Positions 1 through 7,343 of a stretch of DNA of 16,963 bases are shown here, piece by piece. Under the pieces are notes generated by a model, which saw nothing but the letters and a program-made list of their open reading frames with translations, searched no databases and was not told where the DNA came from. Every line of letters begins with the position of its first letter. Positions within the stretch are counted from its first letter, which is position 1. The position numbers and the translations under genes are program-made. Source of the DNA: Candidatus Muproteobacteria bacterium RIFCSPHIGHO2_01_FULL_65_16 (lineage in GTDB: Bacteria > Pseudomonadota > Gammaproteobacteria > Acidiferrobacterales > Sulfurifustaceae); the NCBI GenBank assembly GCA_001785175.1, contig MFSY01000028.1, forward strand, positions 1,558 to 18,520, read 5' to 3'.

Positions 1-2
1 AG

Positions 3-920
3 GGCGAGACGCTGACTTATATGGAAATCGCCCATTCCCGGCTGGCGAGTCTCACCCGTAACTTCGTTGAGAAATACGCGGACGACATCACCTTTGACTT
101 CGCGAAATACGAGCCGATCGATTCGAACCCGAACAAACACGTGTTTTTCAGCGTAATCGATCGCAGCAACGACCGGATGCAGCACTTGGCGCTCTTGACG
201 CGATTCCTGATCTTCGAGGAGAAGGATGGACCTGCGGAAATTCAGAATGCCGACGTGATGGAATATATCGACAACCATCAGGTTGACGATGGCATCGGAA
301 ACTATAGCTTCGAGCAGACCCAGGCCGCCAAAGACACACTTCGCGGCATGCGCGCCTTTTATGAGGTGTTCAAAGACGACCCGATGCTCTTGGGTGGCAA
401 TGGTGGAATGAAGGAACTGCGCACAGAGTATTTCATCATCTCCCTTTACCTGCTCTTGCGTCACCTGTTGAAATTCTACGTTTGGGACAAGGGCGAGCGG
501 GAGTTGTTCCGACAGTTCACCCTCGACTTTTACGAGCGCTGGAATGCCAGCAAGAACGACGATGCCGACATCCAATTGTTTTCCAACAAGCGACAGCAGA
601 GCGGGGCAGAAATCGAGGCGCGCCATCAAATCATCCGCCAAGTCTTCTTCGATTACGCCAAGAACCACGCTCACGTCTTGACTACCAAGGACACCCGTCG
701 GGCTTTCAGCGAAGGCGAACGCATCGCCATCTACCGGAAGGAAAATGGCCACTGCTCAAAATGCGTGGCTGAAGGCAAACCCGACAAGGAGTGCATTGTT
801 CCGTGGGCAGAATATGACGCCGACCACGTCATTCCCCATTCGATAGGCGGTCAGACCATCATCACCAATGCGCAACTTCTCTGCCGTTATCACAACCAGC
901 AAAAGGGCGCGAACGTGTGA
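3..920 (+). CDS. DUF262/GmrSD-type protein with C-terminal HNH nuclease domain (5' partial)
   Basis: The frame is open to the left edge: the codons before the first ATG (position 21) read GETLTY and join smoothly onto MEIAHSRL. This resembles the GE-L-T--E segment near the end of a DUF262 (ParB-like nuclease) domain, so the true start probably lies outside the window. The C-terminus is a clear HNH nuclease. Counting from the ATG at 21, C245-x2-C248 and C288 look like zinc ligands, DH268-269 begins the DHVIPHSIGG core, and N283 and H291-N292 complete the motif. DUF262-HNH proteins include type IV restriction enzymes of the GmrSD kind, which cut modified DNA, and other anti-phage factors; that role is inferred from the family. 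The stop overlaps the next gene's GTG by 4 bp (GTGA), which implies co-translation. Codons are less GC-rich than in the housekeeping genes, consistent with horizontal acquisition. Confidence 0.8.
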   Translation, partial: GETLTYMEIAHSRLASLTRNFVEKYADDITFDFAKYEPIDSNPNKHVFFSVIDRSNDRMQHLALLTRFLIFEEKDGPAEIQNADVMEYIDNHQVDDGIGNYSFEQTQAAKDTLRGMRAFYEVFKDDPMLLGGNGGMKELRTEYFIISLYLLLRHLLKFYVWDKGERELFRQFTLDFYERWNASKNDDADIQLFSNKRQQSGAEIEARHQIIRQVFFDYAKNHAHVLTTKDTRRAFSEGERIAIYRKENGHCSKCVAEGKPDKECIVPWAEYDADHVIPHSIGGQTIITNAQLLCRYHNQQKGANV

Positions 921-1480
921 ACATTGCTATCCTCGGCTGGGGTTCGTTGATATGGGACAAGCGCGACCTGCCCATCGTCGGCGATTGGCAGGCAGGTGGC
1001 CCGGTTCTCCCCATCGAGTTTTCCCGTGTTTCGGGCGATGGTCGGCTGACTCTCGTGATTGATGAGCAAAACGGCGCTGACGTAACAACCCGTTACGCCC
1101 GCAGCGAGCGCGTCAACCTAAGCGAGGCCGTCGCCAGCTTGCAGAAACGGGAGAACAACCCGCCCAAGGAGCGGATTGGGTTCGTGAACTTGGTCAGCAA
1201 TACTGAGTGAGGCTGGCCGCGGCAGCATCACCCCACCGCGTGTGACCGCATAAAGGCGTGGGCGCAAGCACAAAACTGGGAGGCGGTTGTTTGGACCGCA
1301 TTGATTTCCAATTTTTCCGAGAAGTGTGGAGAGCCATATTCTGCGGAAGCCGCCATCCGATATTTCAACGGCTTGACCGGAGAAATGAAAGCTCGTGCCG
1401 TGGAGTACATCCAAAATGCCCCACAAGAAGTTGATACCCACTTCCGCCGGCTCGTTCTCGCCGCCACGAATCCCGAATGA
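917..1480 (+). pseudogene. Gamma-glutamylcyclotransferase-like protein, interrupted by in-frame TGA
   Basis: A GTG start at 917 overlaps the stop of the HNH gene. The first 97 residues begin MNIAILGWGSLIWD; the Gly-rich GWGSLIW segment resembles the YGSN/YGSL substrate loop of gamma-glutamylcyclotransferase-fold proteins. A TGA at 1208-1210 ends translation. The same frame then stays open from 1211 to a TGA at 1478-1480 and encodes a convincing C-terminal half, including AWAQAQNWEAVVWTAL and YFNGLTGEMKARAVEYI. The whole frame is 188 codons, a sensible length for this family. The simplest reading is a nonsense mutation, for example CGA to TGA, in a formerly intact gene. A selenocysteine reading is unlikely because nothing suggests a catalytic residue there. 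The biochemical function of these GGCT-like accessory genes is not known to me. Sequencing error cannot be excluded. Confidence 0.7.
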
Positions 1481-1558
1481 GCCCAGTTCACAAACAGTCG
1501 CCTGCTGCAATAGTCGATCTCTTGAACGGAGCCTATCCGGCGTGTTTGCGGGAACGGT
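1477..1558 (+). pseudogene. Orphan gene start (first ~27 codons) joined to hsdR debris
   Basis: An ATG at 1477 overlaps the stop of the preceding frame (ATGA), the same 4-bp coupling used upstream. The first residues, [20 protein letters not shown], look like a normal N-terminus. At about 1555-1565 the meaningful sequence switches to another frame, that of the HsdR remnant. Beyond this point the frame remains open to 1869, but only as a shadow of HsdR. I read this as the 5' stub of a third operon gene cut by a deletion or recombination. The family is not recognised. Confidence 0.3.
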
Positions 1559-1843
1559 TGGGCGACGCTGACCGAAGACGAACTCGCCTTCTACGATGCG
1601 CTGGAAGTCAACGACAGCGCCGTCAAGGTGCTCGGCGAACCGACGCTGGTGCACATCGCCCGCGAGCTGGTGGAGACCGTGAAGAAGAACGTCACCATCG
1701 ACTGGACCGTCCGCGCCCAACTGCGCGTCATCGTGAAACGCATTCTCCGCAAATACGGATACCCACCCGACAAACAAGAAAAGGCAACCCAGACGGTGCT
1801 GGAGCAGGCGGCGCTGCTGTCGCAGGAGTGGGCGGTGGCGTGA
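1559..1843 (+). pseudogene. hsdR: C-terminal remnant of type I restriction subunit HsdR (DUF3387 region)
   Basis: In the frame ending at the TGA 1841-1843, the translation begins around [15 protein letters not shown] and continues through [19 protein letters not shown] and [18 protein letters not shown]. This is the conserved C-terminal (DUF3387) region of HsdR, the motor and nuclease subunit of type I restriction-modification enzymes. Only about 94 codons remain of a protein that normally exceeds 700 residues. The nuclease and helicase parts are absent, and a stop codon in the same frame at 1523-1525 blocks any longer upstream reading. A GTG at 1628 could start a 71-residue peptide, but nothing suggests it is functional. 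The fragment ends 69 bp before sdhB, so it marks one edge of a degraded island. Confidence 0.8.
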
Positions 1844-1878
1844 GTCATAATGTCTTACGCGTTGGGTGATTACACGTC

Positions 1879-1906
1879 TTGGCAACCGGGCACAAAGCGC
1901 TACACT
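1879..1906 (+). promoter_or_regulatory. Candidate sigma-70 promoter of sdhB
   Basis: A TTGGCA hexamer (1879-1884) and a TACACT hexamer (1901-1906) are separated by 16 bp. A start point about 7 nt past the -10 box would fall on or next to the sdhB ATG at 1913, giving a leaderless or near-leaderless transcript. No Shine-Dalgarno sequence is visible in front of that ATG, which fits. Assignment is by eye only. Confidence 0.4.
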
Positions 1907-1912
1907 CATAGC

Positions 1913-2608
1913 ATGAAGTTTTCAGTATATCGTTTTAACCCCGAAACCGATGCCAAGCCGCGGATGCAGGGGTATGAATTGCCAGACGACTGCGGCGCGG
2001 TGATGCTGCTCGATGCGCTGCTGCTGCTGAAGCAGCAGGACGACAGTCTTTCGTTCCGCCGCTCCTGCCGCGAGGGGGTGTGTGGGTCGGATGCGATGAA
2101 CATCAACGGGCGCAACGGGCTGGCGTGCATCATGCCGCTGCGCGAACTGAAGCAGCCGATCGCGATCCGGCCGCTACCGGGGCTGCCCGTGGTCCGCGAC
2201 CTCATCGTGGACTTGACCCAGTTCTTCGACCAGTACCGCGCGGTCAAACCCTGGCTCATCAACCACGACCCGGAGCCGGAGATCGAGCGGCTGCAAGCGC
2301 CGCCGGACCGCGACAGGCTCGACGGGCTGTATGAATGCATCCTGTGCGCCTGCTGCACCACGGCCTGCCCGTCGTTCTGGTGGAACCCGGAGCGGTTCCT
2401 GGGACCGGCGGCGCTGCTCCAGGCGTGGCGTTTCCTCGCGGACTCCCGCGACCAGGCCGAGGCCGAGCGCCTGGACAGCCTGGAGGATCCCTACAAGCTC
2501 TACCGCTGCCACAGCATCATGAACTGCACCGAGGTTTGCCCCAAGGGACTCAACCCCACCCGTGCCATCGGGCTCATCAAGCAGATGCTTGCCAAGCGAG
2601 TGCTCTGA
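1913..2608 (+). CDS. sdhB: Succinate dehydrogenase iron-sulfur subunit
   Basis: SdhB carries electrons from the FAD of SdhA through three Fe-S clusters to ubiquinone in the inner membrane (TCA cycle, complex II). The 231-residue product matches enteric SdhB along its length. The [2Fe-2S] site has C52, C57, D60 and C72 (SCREGVCGSD), with Asp as third ligand as in E. coli. The [4Fe-4S] motif is CILCACC (C142, C145, C148) with C209. The [3Fe-4S] ligands are C152, C199 and C205. I chose the ATG at 1913 because family similarity starts there (MKFSVYRFNP); an in-frame ATG at 1850 would add 21 unrelated residues. SdhA and the membrane anchors are not upstream; restriction-system debris is. The stop overlaps an ATG at 2608, and sdhE follows after a repeat. 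Confidence 0.96.
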   Translation: MKFSVYRFNPETDAKPRMQGYELPDDCGAVMLLDALLLLKQQDDSLSFRRSCREGVCGSDAMNINGRNGLACIMPLRELKQPIAIRPLPGLPVVRDLIVDLTQFFDQYRAVKPWLINHDPEPEIERLQAPPDRDRLDGLYECILCACCTTACPSFWWNPERFLGPAALLQAWRFLADSRDQAEAERLDSLEDPYKLYRCHSIMNCTEVCPKGLNPTRAIGLIKQMLAKRVL

Positions 2609-2631
2609 TGGACGAAACACCGCCACCATCG

Positions 2632-2716
2632 CCCCTCTCCCTCCGGGAGATGGCAAAGGGTGAGGGAAGTCGGCCCTCATCCCCATCCCTTCTCCCGCAA
2701 GGGGAGAAGGGGGCGA
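2632..2716 (+). repeat. Dispersed GC-rich hairpin repeat between sdhB and sdhE
   Basis: The segment contains a short hairpin (TCTCCC-tcc-GGGAGA, 2636-2650) and a strong one (CCCTTCTCCC-gcaag-GGGAGAAGGG, 2687-2711). Between them lie the complementary strings GGGTGAGGG and CCCTCATCCCC. This CCCTCTCCC...GGGAGAGGG style is typical of dispersed intergenic repeats seen in many proteobacterial genomes. It contains no stop in the sdhE frame, so it could be translated as an N-terminal extension. It could form stable RNA hairpins in the sdhB-sdhE transcript. Confidence 0.75.
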
Positions 2717-2763
2717 GCCGATGCGCGCGGTGCGCGCCTTCTTTCACTTTGGGAGCGGGGGAG

Positions 2764-3000
2764 TTGGATGAGCGCCACTTCAATCGGCTGCGCTGGCGCT
2801 GCCGTCGCGGACTTCTGGAGTTGGACCTGACCCTTCAATCCTTTCTGGACCGCCAGTTCGCGCAGTTGACGCCACCGGAGCAATGGGCCTTCGAGATCTT
2901 GCTGGAGGCGCCGGATAACACGCTGCTTGCGTATCTGCACGGGATGGAGCAGCCGCAAGAAACGGAGTTAAGGCAAATTGTCGCAAAGATTCGACAATAA
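2764..3000 (+). CDS. sdhE: FAD assembly factor SdhE
   Basis: SdhE (YgfY/CptB) helps attach FAD covalently to SdhA and related flavoproteins. The diagnostic RGxxE motif is present (RRGLLELD, near residue 15), followed by the usual small helical domain (TPPEQWAFEILLEAPDN). Starting at the TTG at 2764 gives 78 residues beginning MDERHFNRLRW, which matches the E. coli N-terminus in length and has a GGAG box 8 nt upstream. The same frame is open back to an ATG at 2608 that overlaps the sdhB stop. That start would add 52 residues encoded mostly by the hairpin repeat, so I consider it less likely. The gene lies directly downstream of sdhB, its functional partner, and overlaps ygfX by 23 bp. Identity is firm; the start is not. 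Confidence 0.88.
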   Translation: MDERHFNRLRWRCRRGLLELDLTLQSFLDRQFAQLTPPEQWAFEILLEAPDNTLLAYLHGMEQPQETELRQIVAKIRQ

Positions 3001-3424
3001 TCTGATTTTAAACATAAAAGTTTCCAGAATCCTCATCGCCGTGCTGGCCGTGGCGCATCTCGGCGGGATGGTGCTGGTGGGGATCGTGCCGCTCGCCTGG
3101 GGCATGCGCGCGACCCTGTGGGCCATGCTCGGGCTGAGCCTCTATCGCTCGGTGCGCCGGCACGGGCTGCGGCGCGGACCGGGCGCGATCCGGGAGTTCG
3201 AGCTCGATCCGGACGGGATCTGTTCCGTGCGCCTGGCCGGATCGGAGGCCTGGCGCGAATGCCGCTGCACCGGTGTTTTTATCCATCCCCGGTGCGTGCT
3301 GGCGACGGCGGCGCTCGCGGACCGGCGCTGGCCGCTGGCGCTGGTTATCGTCGCCGACGCGGTCGAGGCCGATTTCTTCAGGCGCTTGCGCGCGCGCCTG
3401 CGACAACCGGCCGCGGCGGCGTGA
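2978..3424 (+). CDS. cptA: YgfX/CptA-family membrane protein
   Basis: The gene starts with TTG inside the 3' end of sdhE, a common sdhE-ygfX arrangement. The 148-residue product has two hydrophobic segments near the N-terminus (about residues 16-36 and 42-56). A soluble beta-rich tail follows, containing [16 protein letters not shown] and a C-terminal [21 protein letters not shown] segment typical of YgfX. In E. coli, YgfX (CptA) was described as the toxin partner of SdhE/CptB, affecting FtsZ and MreB. That toxin-antitoxin role is debated, and the protein may instead serve the SDH/flavoprotein context. The start rests on the overlap and an AAGG just upstream. Its last 47 bp overlap the end of nadB on the other strand. 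Confidence 0.75.
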   Translation: MSQRFDNNLILNIKVSRILIAVLAVAHLGGMVLVGIVPLAWGMRATLWAMLGLSLYRSVRRHGLRRGPGAIREFELDPDGICSVRLAGSEAWRECRCTGVFIHPRCVLATAALADRRWPLALVIVADAVEADFFRRLRARLRQPAAAA

Positions 3425-5018
3425 GCACCGTGTCGCGCTGGGCGAGCTGCGGGTAGGGGTTGGGATAGTCGCGCATGTAGTGCAGCCCGCGCGACTCCTT
3501 GCGCTCCAGGGCCGAGCGGATGATGAGCTCGGCCACCAGCACCAGGTTGCGCAGCTCCACGAGGTCGTTGGTGATCTTGAAGTTCCGGTAGTACTCGCGG
3601 ATCTCCTCCTTGAGCAGCTCCACGCGGTGCTGGGCGCGCTGCAGGCGCTTCGTCGTGCGCACGATGCCGACATAGTCCCACATGAAGCGGCGCAGCTCGT
3701 CCCAGTTGTGCGACACCACCACGGCCTCGTCCGCGTCCGTCACCCGGCTCTCGTCCCACGGCGGCAGATCCGCGGTCGGCGGCGCGGCCTGCGGCAGGAG
3801 CGCGCCGATGTCGGCGGCCGCCGCCTGGGCGAAGACCAGGCACTCGAGCAGCGAGTTGCTGGCGAGCCGGTTCGCCCCGTGCAGCCCGGTGCAGGCGCAC
3901 TCGCCGACGGCGTAGAGGCCGGCGAGGTCGGTGCGCCCCGCGAGATCGGTCATGACGCCGCCGCAGGTGTAGTGCGCGGCCGGCACCACCGGGATCGGCG
4001 CGCGGGTGATGTCGTAGCCGAACTCGAGGCAGCGCGCGTAGATCGTCGGAAAGCGCGTGCGGATGAATTCCGCCGGCTTGTGGCTGATGTCGAGATGAAC
4101 GCAGTCGAGGCCGCGGCGCTTCATCTCGTAGTCAATGGCGCGCGCCACGATGTCGCGCGGCGCGAGCTCGGCGCGCGCGTCGTGCGCGTGCATGAACGGC
4201 TCGCCGTTCGGCAACAGCAGCCTTCCGCCCTCGCCGCGCACGGCCTCGGTGATGAGAAACGACTTGGCGCGCGGATGGTACAGGCAGGTCGGATGGAACT
4301 GGACGAACTCCATGTTGGCCACGCGGCAGCCGGCGCGCCAGGCCATGGCGACGCCGTCGCCGGTGGAGGTGTCGGGATTGCTGGTGTAGAGATACACCTT
4401 CGACGCCCCACCGGTGGCGAGGACGACAAAGCGCGCGTCGAAGGTCGTGACCCGCCCGGCGGCCTTGTCCAGGGCGTAGACGCCGAGCACGCGGTTCTCC
4501 CCGCGCCGCCCGAGCTTGCGGCTGGTGATCAGGTCAATGGCGATGTGGTGCTCGTGGAGGCGGATGTTCGGATGCGCGCGGACCCGGGCCTCGAGGGTGG
4601 TCTCGAGCGCCCGGCCGGTGGCGTCGGCGGCGTGGATGACGCGCCGGTGGCTGTGGCCGCCCTCGCGCGTGAGGTGATAGTCGTCGGCGCCGTTGTCCCG
4701 CGGCTCGCGGGTGAACGGCACGCCTAGGTCAATGAGCCAGCGGATCGCCTCCGGCCCGCGCCGGACCACGTACTCCACCGTTTCCCGACGGCACAGGCCG
4801 GCGCCGGCGCTGATGGTGTCCTCGATGTGGGCCTCGAGCGAGTCCTCGGCGTTGAGTACCGCGGCCACGCCGCCCTGGGCGTAGAGGCTGGAGCCCTCGG
4901 TCAGCGCCGCCTTGGCGAGGATCGTGACGCGGGCGTCGGCGGCGAGGCGCAGGGCGAGACTCAGGCCGGCGGCGCCGCCGCCGACGATCAGGACGTCCGA
5001 GGAATCGTGGTTGGCCAT
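3378..5018 (-). CDS. nadB: L-aspartate oxidase
   Basis: NadB oxidises L-aspartate to iminoaspartate, the first step of de novo NAD synthesis; the product passes to quinolinate synthase NadA. The 546-residue protein has the N-terminal FAD-binding GGGAAG (13-18) and the succinate-dehydrogenase/fumarate-reductase flavoprotein motifs. These include [11 protein letters not shown], the FVQFHPT segment, [15 protein letters not shown], and [19 protein letters not shown] near the end of the flavin domain. A helical C-terminal domain follows. Length is close to the E. coli enzyme (540). The gene is convergent with ygfX and divergent from rpoE. No nadA or nadC is nearby. The start is the ATG at 5016-5018, directly before the FAD motif. 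Confidence 0.97.
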   Translation of the reverse strand: MANHDSSDVLIVGGGAAGLSLALRLAADARVTILAKAALTEGSSLYAQGGVAAVLNAEDSLEAHIEDTISAGAGLCRRETVEYVVRRGPEAIRWLIDLGVPFTREPRDNGADDYHLTREGGHSHRRVIHAADATGRALETTLEARVRAHPNIRLHEHHIAIDLITSRKLGRRGENRVLGVYALDKAAGRVTTFDARFVVLATGGASKVYLYTSNPDTSTGDGVAMAWRAGCRVANMEFVQFHPTCLYHPRAKSFLITEAVRGEGGRLLLPNGEPFMHAHDARAELAPRDIVARAIDYEMKRRGLDCVHLDISHKPAEFIRTRFPTIYARCLEFGYDITRAPIPVVPAAHYTCGGVMTDLAGRTDLAGLYAVGECACTGLHGANRLASNSLLECLVFAQAAAADIGALLPQAAPPTADLPPWDESRVTDADEAVVVSHNWDELRRFMWDYVGIVRTTKRLQRAQHRVELLKEEIREYYRNFKITNDLVELRNLVLVAELIIRSALERKESRGLHYMRDYPNPYPQLAQRDTVLTPPRPVVAGARASA

Positions 5019-5167
5019 GGGATGTTGCCGCGCCGGTTAAGCGGAGAGGCGATTTTGCGTTATCCTAGCACACGTGCCGCTTATCCGATTTGATCGCGCC
5101 CTCGTGGCCAGACCGTCTTCCGGCGACCACCCGCGGCGCGCCCCCGCTCGTGCGCGCCCCGGCGAAC

Positions 5168-5195
5168 CGAACTTTATCGGGTTGCCGGTGTCTTT
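5168..5195 (+). promoter_or_regulatory. Candidate sigma-E-type promoter of rpoE
   Basis: CGAACTT (5168-5174) resembles the sigma-E -35 element GGAACTT. After 15 bp, GTCTTT (5190-5195) partly matches the -10 element (consensus near GTCTGA). The -10 is imperfect. Its position, about 50 bp upstream of the rpoE start, is where autoregulatory sigma-E promoters of rpoE/algU operons sit. The remaining nadB-rpoE gap (5019-5167) must also hold the nadB promoter, but I see no clear hexamers for it. Confidence 0.5.
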
Positions 5196-5243
5196 TAATT
5201 GGGTCGTAAGCTCCACCCGGCCGGCCGGAGAGGGATGGTCCCG

Positions 5244-5822
5244 ATGACCGAACGGGGCGTGGACCAGAAGCTCGTGCAGCGGGTGCAACGGGGCGACAAG
5301 GCCGCCTTCGATCTCCTGGTCAGGAAATACCAGCACAAGGTCGCCAAGCTGGTTTCGCGCTATGTGCGCGACCGGGGCGAGGTCGAGGATGTCACCCAGG
5401 AGGCGCTCATCAAGGCCTACCGCGCCATCGGCGGGTTCCGCGGCGACAGCGCGTTCTATACTTGGCTCTACCGGATCGCGGTGAACACGGCGAAGAACTA
5501 CCTGGAGTCCAGCGGCCGCCGCCCGCCCAGCTCGGACGTCGAGGTCGAGGGGGCGGAACAGGCTGAGGGCGGGGAGGGCCTGCGCGAGCAGGCCACGCCG
5601 GAGCACCGCCTGCTCGCGGACGAGATCGCCGCCGTGATCCGCCGCGCGATCGAGCGACTGCCGGAGGACCTGCGCACGGCGATCACCCTGCGCGAGATCG
5701 AGGGTATGAGTTACGAGGAGATCGCCCAGGCCATGGACTGCCCCATCGGCACGGTGCGCTCGCGCATCTTCCGCGCGCGCGAGGCGATAGACGTGGATCT
5801 GAAACCGCTGTTGGAGCGATGA
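5244..5822 (+). CDS. rpoE: RNA polymerase sigma-E factor (AlgU/RpoE)
   Basis: This ECF sigma factor directs transcription of envelope-stress genes and is held at the membrane by RseA. The 192-residue product matches E. coli RpoE closely. The sigma-2 region (about 25-90) includes LLVRKYQHKVAKLVSRY and FRGDSAFYTWLYRIAVNTAK, the linker carries GRRPPSSDV, and the sigma-4 helix-turn-helix (about 137-185) includes LPEDLRTAITLREIEG and GTVRSRIFRAREAID. I chose the ATG at 5244 because GGAGAGGG at 5227-5234 sits about 9 nt before it and the protein then begins like E. coli (MTE..DQ.LV.RVQ). The ATG at 5235 is too close to that box, and the TTG at 5199 would put translation at the predicted transcript start. 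It heads the rpoE-rseA-rseB-mucD operon. Confidence 0.97.
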   Translation: MTERGVDQKLVQRVQRGDKAAFDLLVRKYQHKVAKLVSRYVRDRGEVEDVTQEALIKAYRAIGGFRGDSAFYTWLYRIAVNTAKNYLESSGRRPPSSDVEVEGAEQAEGGEGLREQATPEHRLLADEIAAVIRRAIERLPEDLRTAITLREIEGMSYEEIAQAMDCPIGTVRSRIFRAREAIDVDLKPLLER

Positions 5823-5856
5823 CGACAACGCTGACTACCTGCACTGCGAGGGCGCG

Positions 5857-6363
5857 ATGAAAGAGAAACTGTCGGCATTCATGGACAACGAGCTGGGCGA
5901 ACTCGAGGAGCGGCGCGTGCTCGCGGAGCTCGCCACCGACGCCGAGCTGCGCGTCACCTGGGAGCGTTATCACCTCGTGCGCGCCGTGATCCGCGAGGAG
6001 GGCGTGGCGCCCGTGCCGGGCCTGTCCGAGCGCGTCGCGCGCCAACTGCCGGACGCCGCGCCCGCCGCGGCGGGCGCGCGCGTCCCGCGGCCGCTGCTGC
6101 GGGCCGCCGCCGGCCTCGCCCTCGCCGCCGCGGTGGCGGCCGTCGCCATATTCGGCTTGCAGGTCCTGCGCCAGCCGGGCCAGCCGGCGCAGCTGGCGGC
6201 CGGCAAGACGCCGCGGGCCGAGACCGCCCGCTGGAACACGGACCGGCCGGAGCACGAGACCACCCTCAACGCCTACCTCGTCGAGCACAACGAATTTGCG
6301 CCCACCGGCATGGGCGGGATGACGCCCTATGCCCGGGTGGTCGGATATGACAGGGAAAAATGA
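5857..6363 (+). CDS. rseA: Anti-sigma-E factor RseA (MucA-like)
   Basis: RseA binds sigma-E with its cytoplasmic N-terminal domain and spans the inner membrane once. Stress triggers its stepwise proteolysis, releasing the sigma factor. The 168-residue protein starts with the typical anti-sigma N-terminus MKEKLSAFMDNELGELEERR and WERYHLVRAVI. A hydrophobic Ala/Leu/Val stretch at about 83-104 is the membrane segment, and the rest is a periplasmic tail ending PYARVVGYD, the short conserved C-terminal motif seen in MucA/RseA tails. A GAGG box precedes the ATG. The gene follows rpoE by 34 bp and overlaps rseB by 4 bp (ATGA), so their levels are probably coupled. Confidence 0.93.
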   Translation: MKEKLSAFMDNELGELEERRVLAELATDAELRVTWERYHLVRAVIREEGVAPVPGLSERVARQLPDAAPAAAGARVPRPLLRAAAGLALAAAVAAVAIFGLQVLRQPGQPAQLAAGKTPRAETARWNTDRPEHETTLNAYLVEHNEFAPTGMGGMTPYARVVGYDREK

Positions 6364-7340
6364 ACATTAGGACCGGCGTCGGCGCTGCGTTGCCGCTGGT
6401 CGGCGCGTTACTGGCCGCGCCCGCGGTCGCGGGCGACAGCGCGCACGACTGGCTGGTGAAGATGGATCAGGCGGGCCGGCGGCTCAACTACGAGGGGGCC
6501 TTCGTTTATCAGCACGGCGATCGGCTCGAGGCTATGCGCATCGTGCACAAGGTGGCGAACGGGTCGGTAAGGGAGCGCCTGGTGGCGCTCAACGGCGCGG
6601 CGCGCGAGATCATCCGCACCGAGCGCGAGGTGCTGTGCTATCTGCCGGATGAAAATTCGGTGGTGGTGGAGCATCGCAAGGCCGACAGCCTGGGTTTTCC
6701 CGCCATCCGGCCCGAGCGACTGCCGGAGCTGGAAAAGTACTATCAGATGCGCCTGGGCAAGACCGGCCGCGTCGCCGGCCGCCCGGCGCAGGTGGTGATC
6801 ATCCTGGCGCGCGACGGCTATCGCTATGGCTACCGGCTGTGGGCCGACCAGGAAACCGGCCTGCCGCTCAAGGCCGACCTGCTGGCGGACGATGAGAAAA
6901 CCATCGAGCAGTTCATGTTCGCGCACATAAATATCGGCGTCGCCATCCCGGCCTCCGCCCTCGCGCCTTCCACCCCCGGCAAGGGCCTGACCTGGCACCG
7001 CGAGCGCGCGGTCGAGGATTCCGCCGCGGCGACCCAGCCGGAAAGATGGCAGGCCGGCCGCCTGCCGGAGGGTTTCCGGCTGTCCAAGCGCCTGGTCCGC
7101 AAGGTGCCGGCGCTGAACAAGGTGGTGGAACACCTGGTCTACTCCGACGGCCTGGCGACGGTGTCCGTCTTCATCGAGAAACCGGAGCCGGGCGCGCGCC
7201 CGGAGATGCTGGGCCCGAGCCGCATGGGCGCGGTGCACGCCTTCGGCGCGCGCGTGGACGATCACCACGTGACGGCGGTGGGAGAGGTGCCGGCGGCCAC
7301 CGTCGCCTTGATCGGCGGCTCGATGGCGCCGCTGGAGTAG
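6360..7340 (+). CDS. rseB: Periplasmic sigma-E regulator RseB (MucB-like)
   Basis: RseB binds the periplasmic part of RseA, shields it from the DegS/AlgW protease, and senses mislocalised lipopolysaccharide or lipoprotein. The 326-residue product begins with a signal peptide; cleavage is likely after AVA at residue 24. The MucB/RseB N-terminal domain follows (DWLVKMDQAGRRLNYEGAFVYQHG, beginning near 29; listed here as two adjacent parts, DWLVKMDQAGRR and LNYEGAFVYQHG). The C-terminal domain carries HLVYSDGLATVSVFIEK. E. coli RseB is 318 residues. The start ATG overlaps the rseA stop, implying translational coupling. The gene is followed by mucD after 3 bp, as in algU-mucAB systems, except that no rseC/mucC lies between. 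Confidence 0.94.
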   Translation: MNIRTGVGAALPLVGALLAAPAVAGDSAHDWLVKMDQAGRRLNYEGAFVYQHGDRLEAMRIVHKVANGSVRERLVALNGAAREIIRTEREVLCYLPDENSVVVEHRKADSLGFPAIRPERLPELEKYYQMRLGKTGRVAGRPAQVVIILARDGYRYGYRLWADQETGLPLKADLLADDEKTIEQFMFAHINIGVAIPASALAPSTPGKGLTWHRERAVEDSAAATQPERWQAGRLPEGFRLSKRLVRKVPALNKVVEHLVYSDGLATVSVFIEKPEPGARPEMLGPSRMGAVHAFGARVDDHHVTAVGEVPAATVALIGGSMAPLE

Positions 7341-7343
7341 CGC

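Noticed and set aside
1208..1210. TGA read as selenocysteine
   Set aside because: No catalytic position is expected there, and no convincing hairpin with SECIS features follows directly.
1118..1909. A minus-strand frame of 263 codons across the island debris
   Set aside because: The plus strand encodes recognisable GGCT-like and HsdR sequence there; the minus frame has no motif.
1850..1912. Upstream in-frame ATG as the sdhB start
   Set aside because: The added 21 residues have no SdhB similarity and the stretch contains the promoter candidate.
3273..4727. A 484-codon plus-strand frame across nadB
   Set aside because: It is antisense to a clear nadB, shows low-complexity Arg/Val/Ala composition and has no domain.
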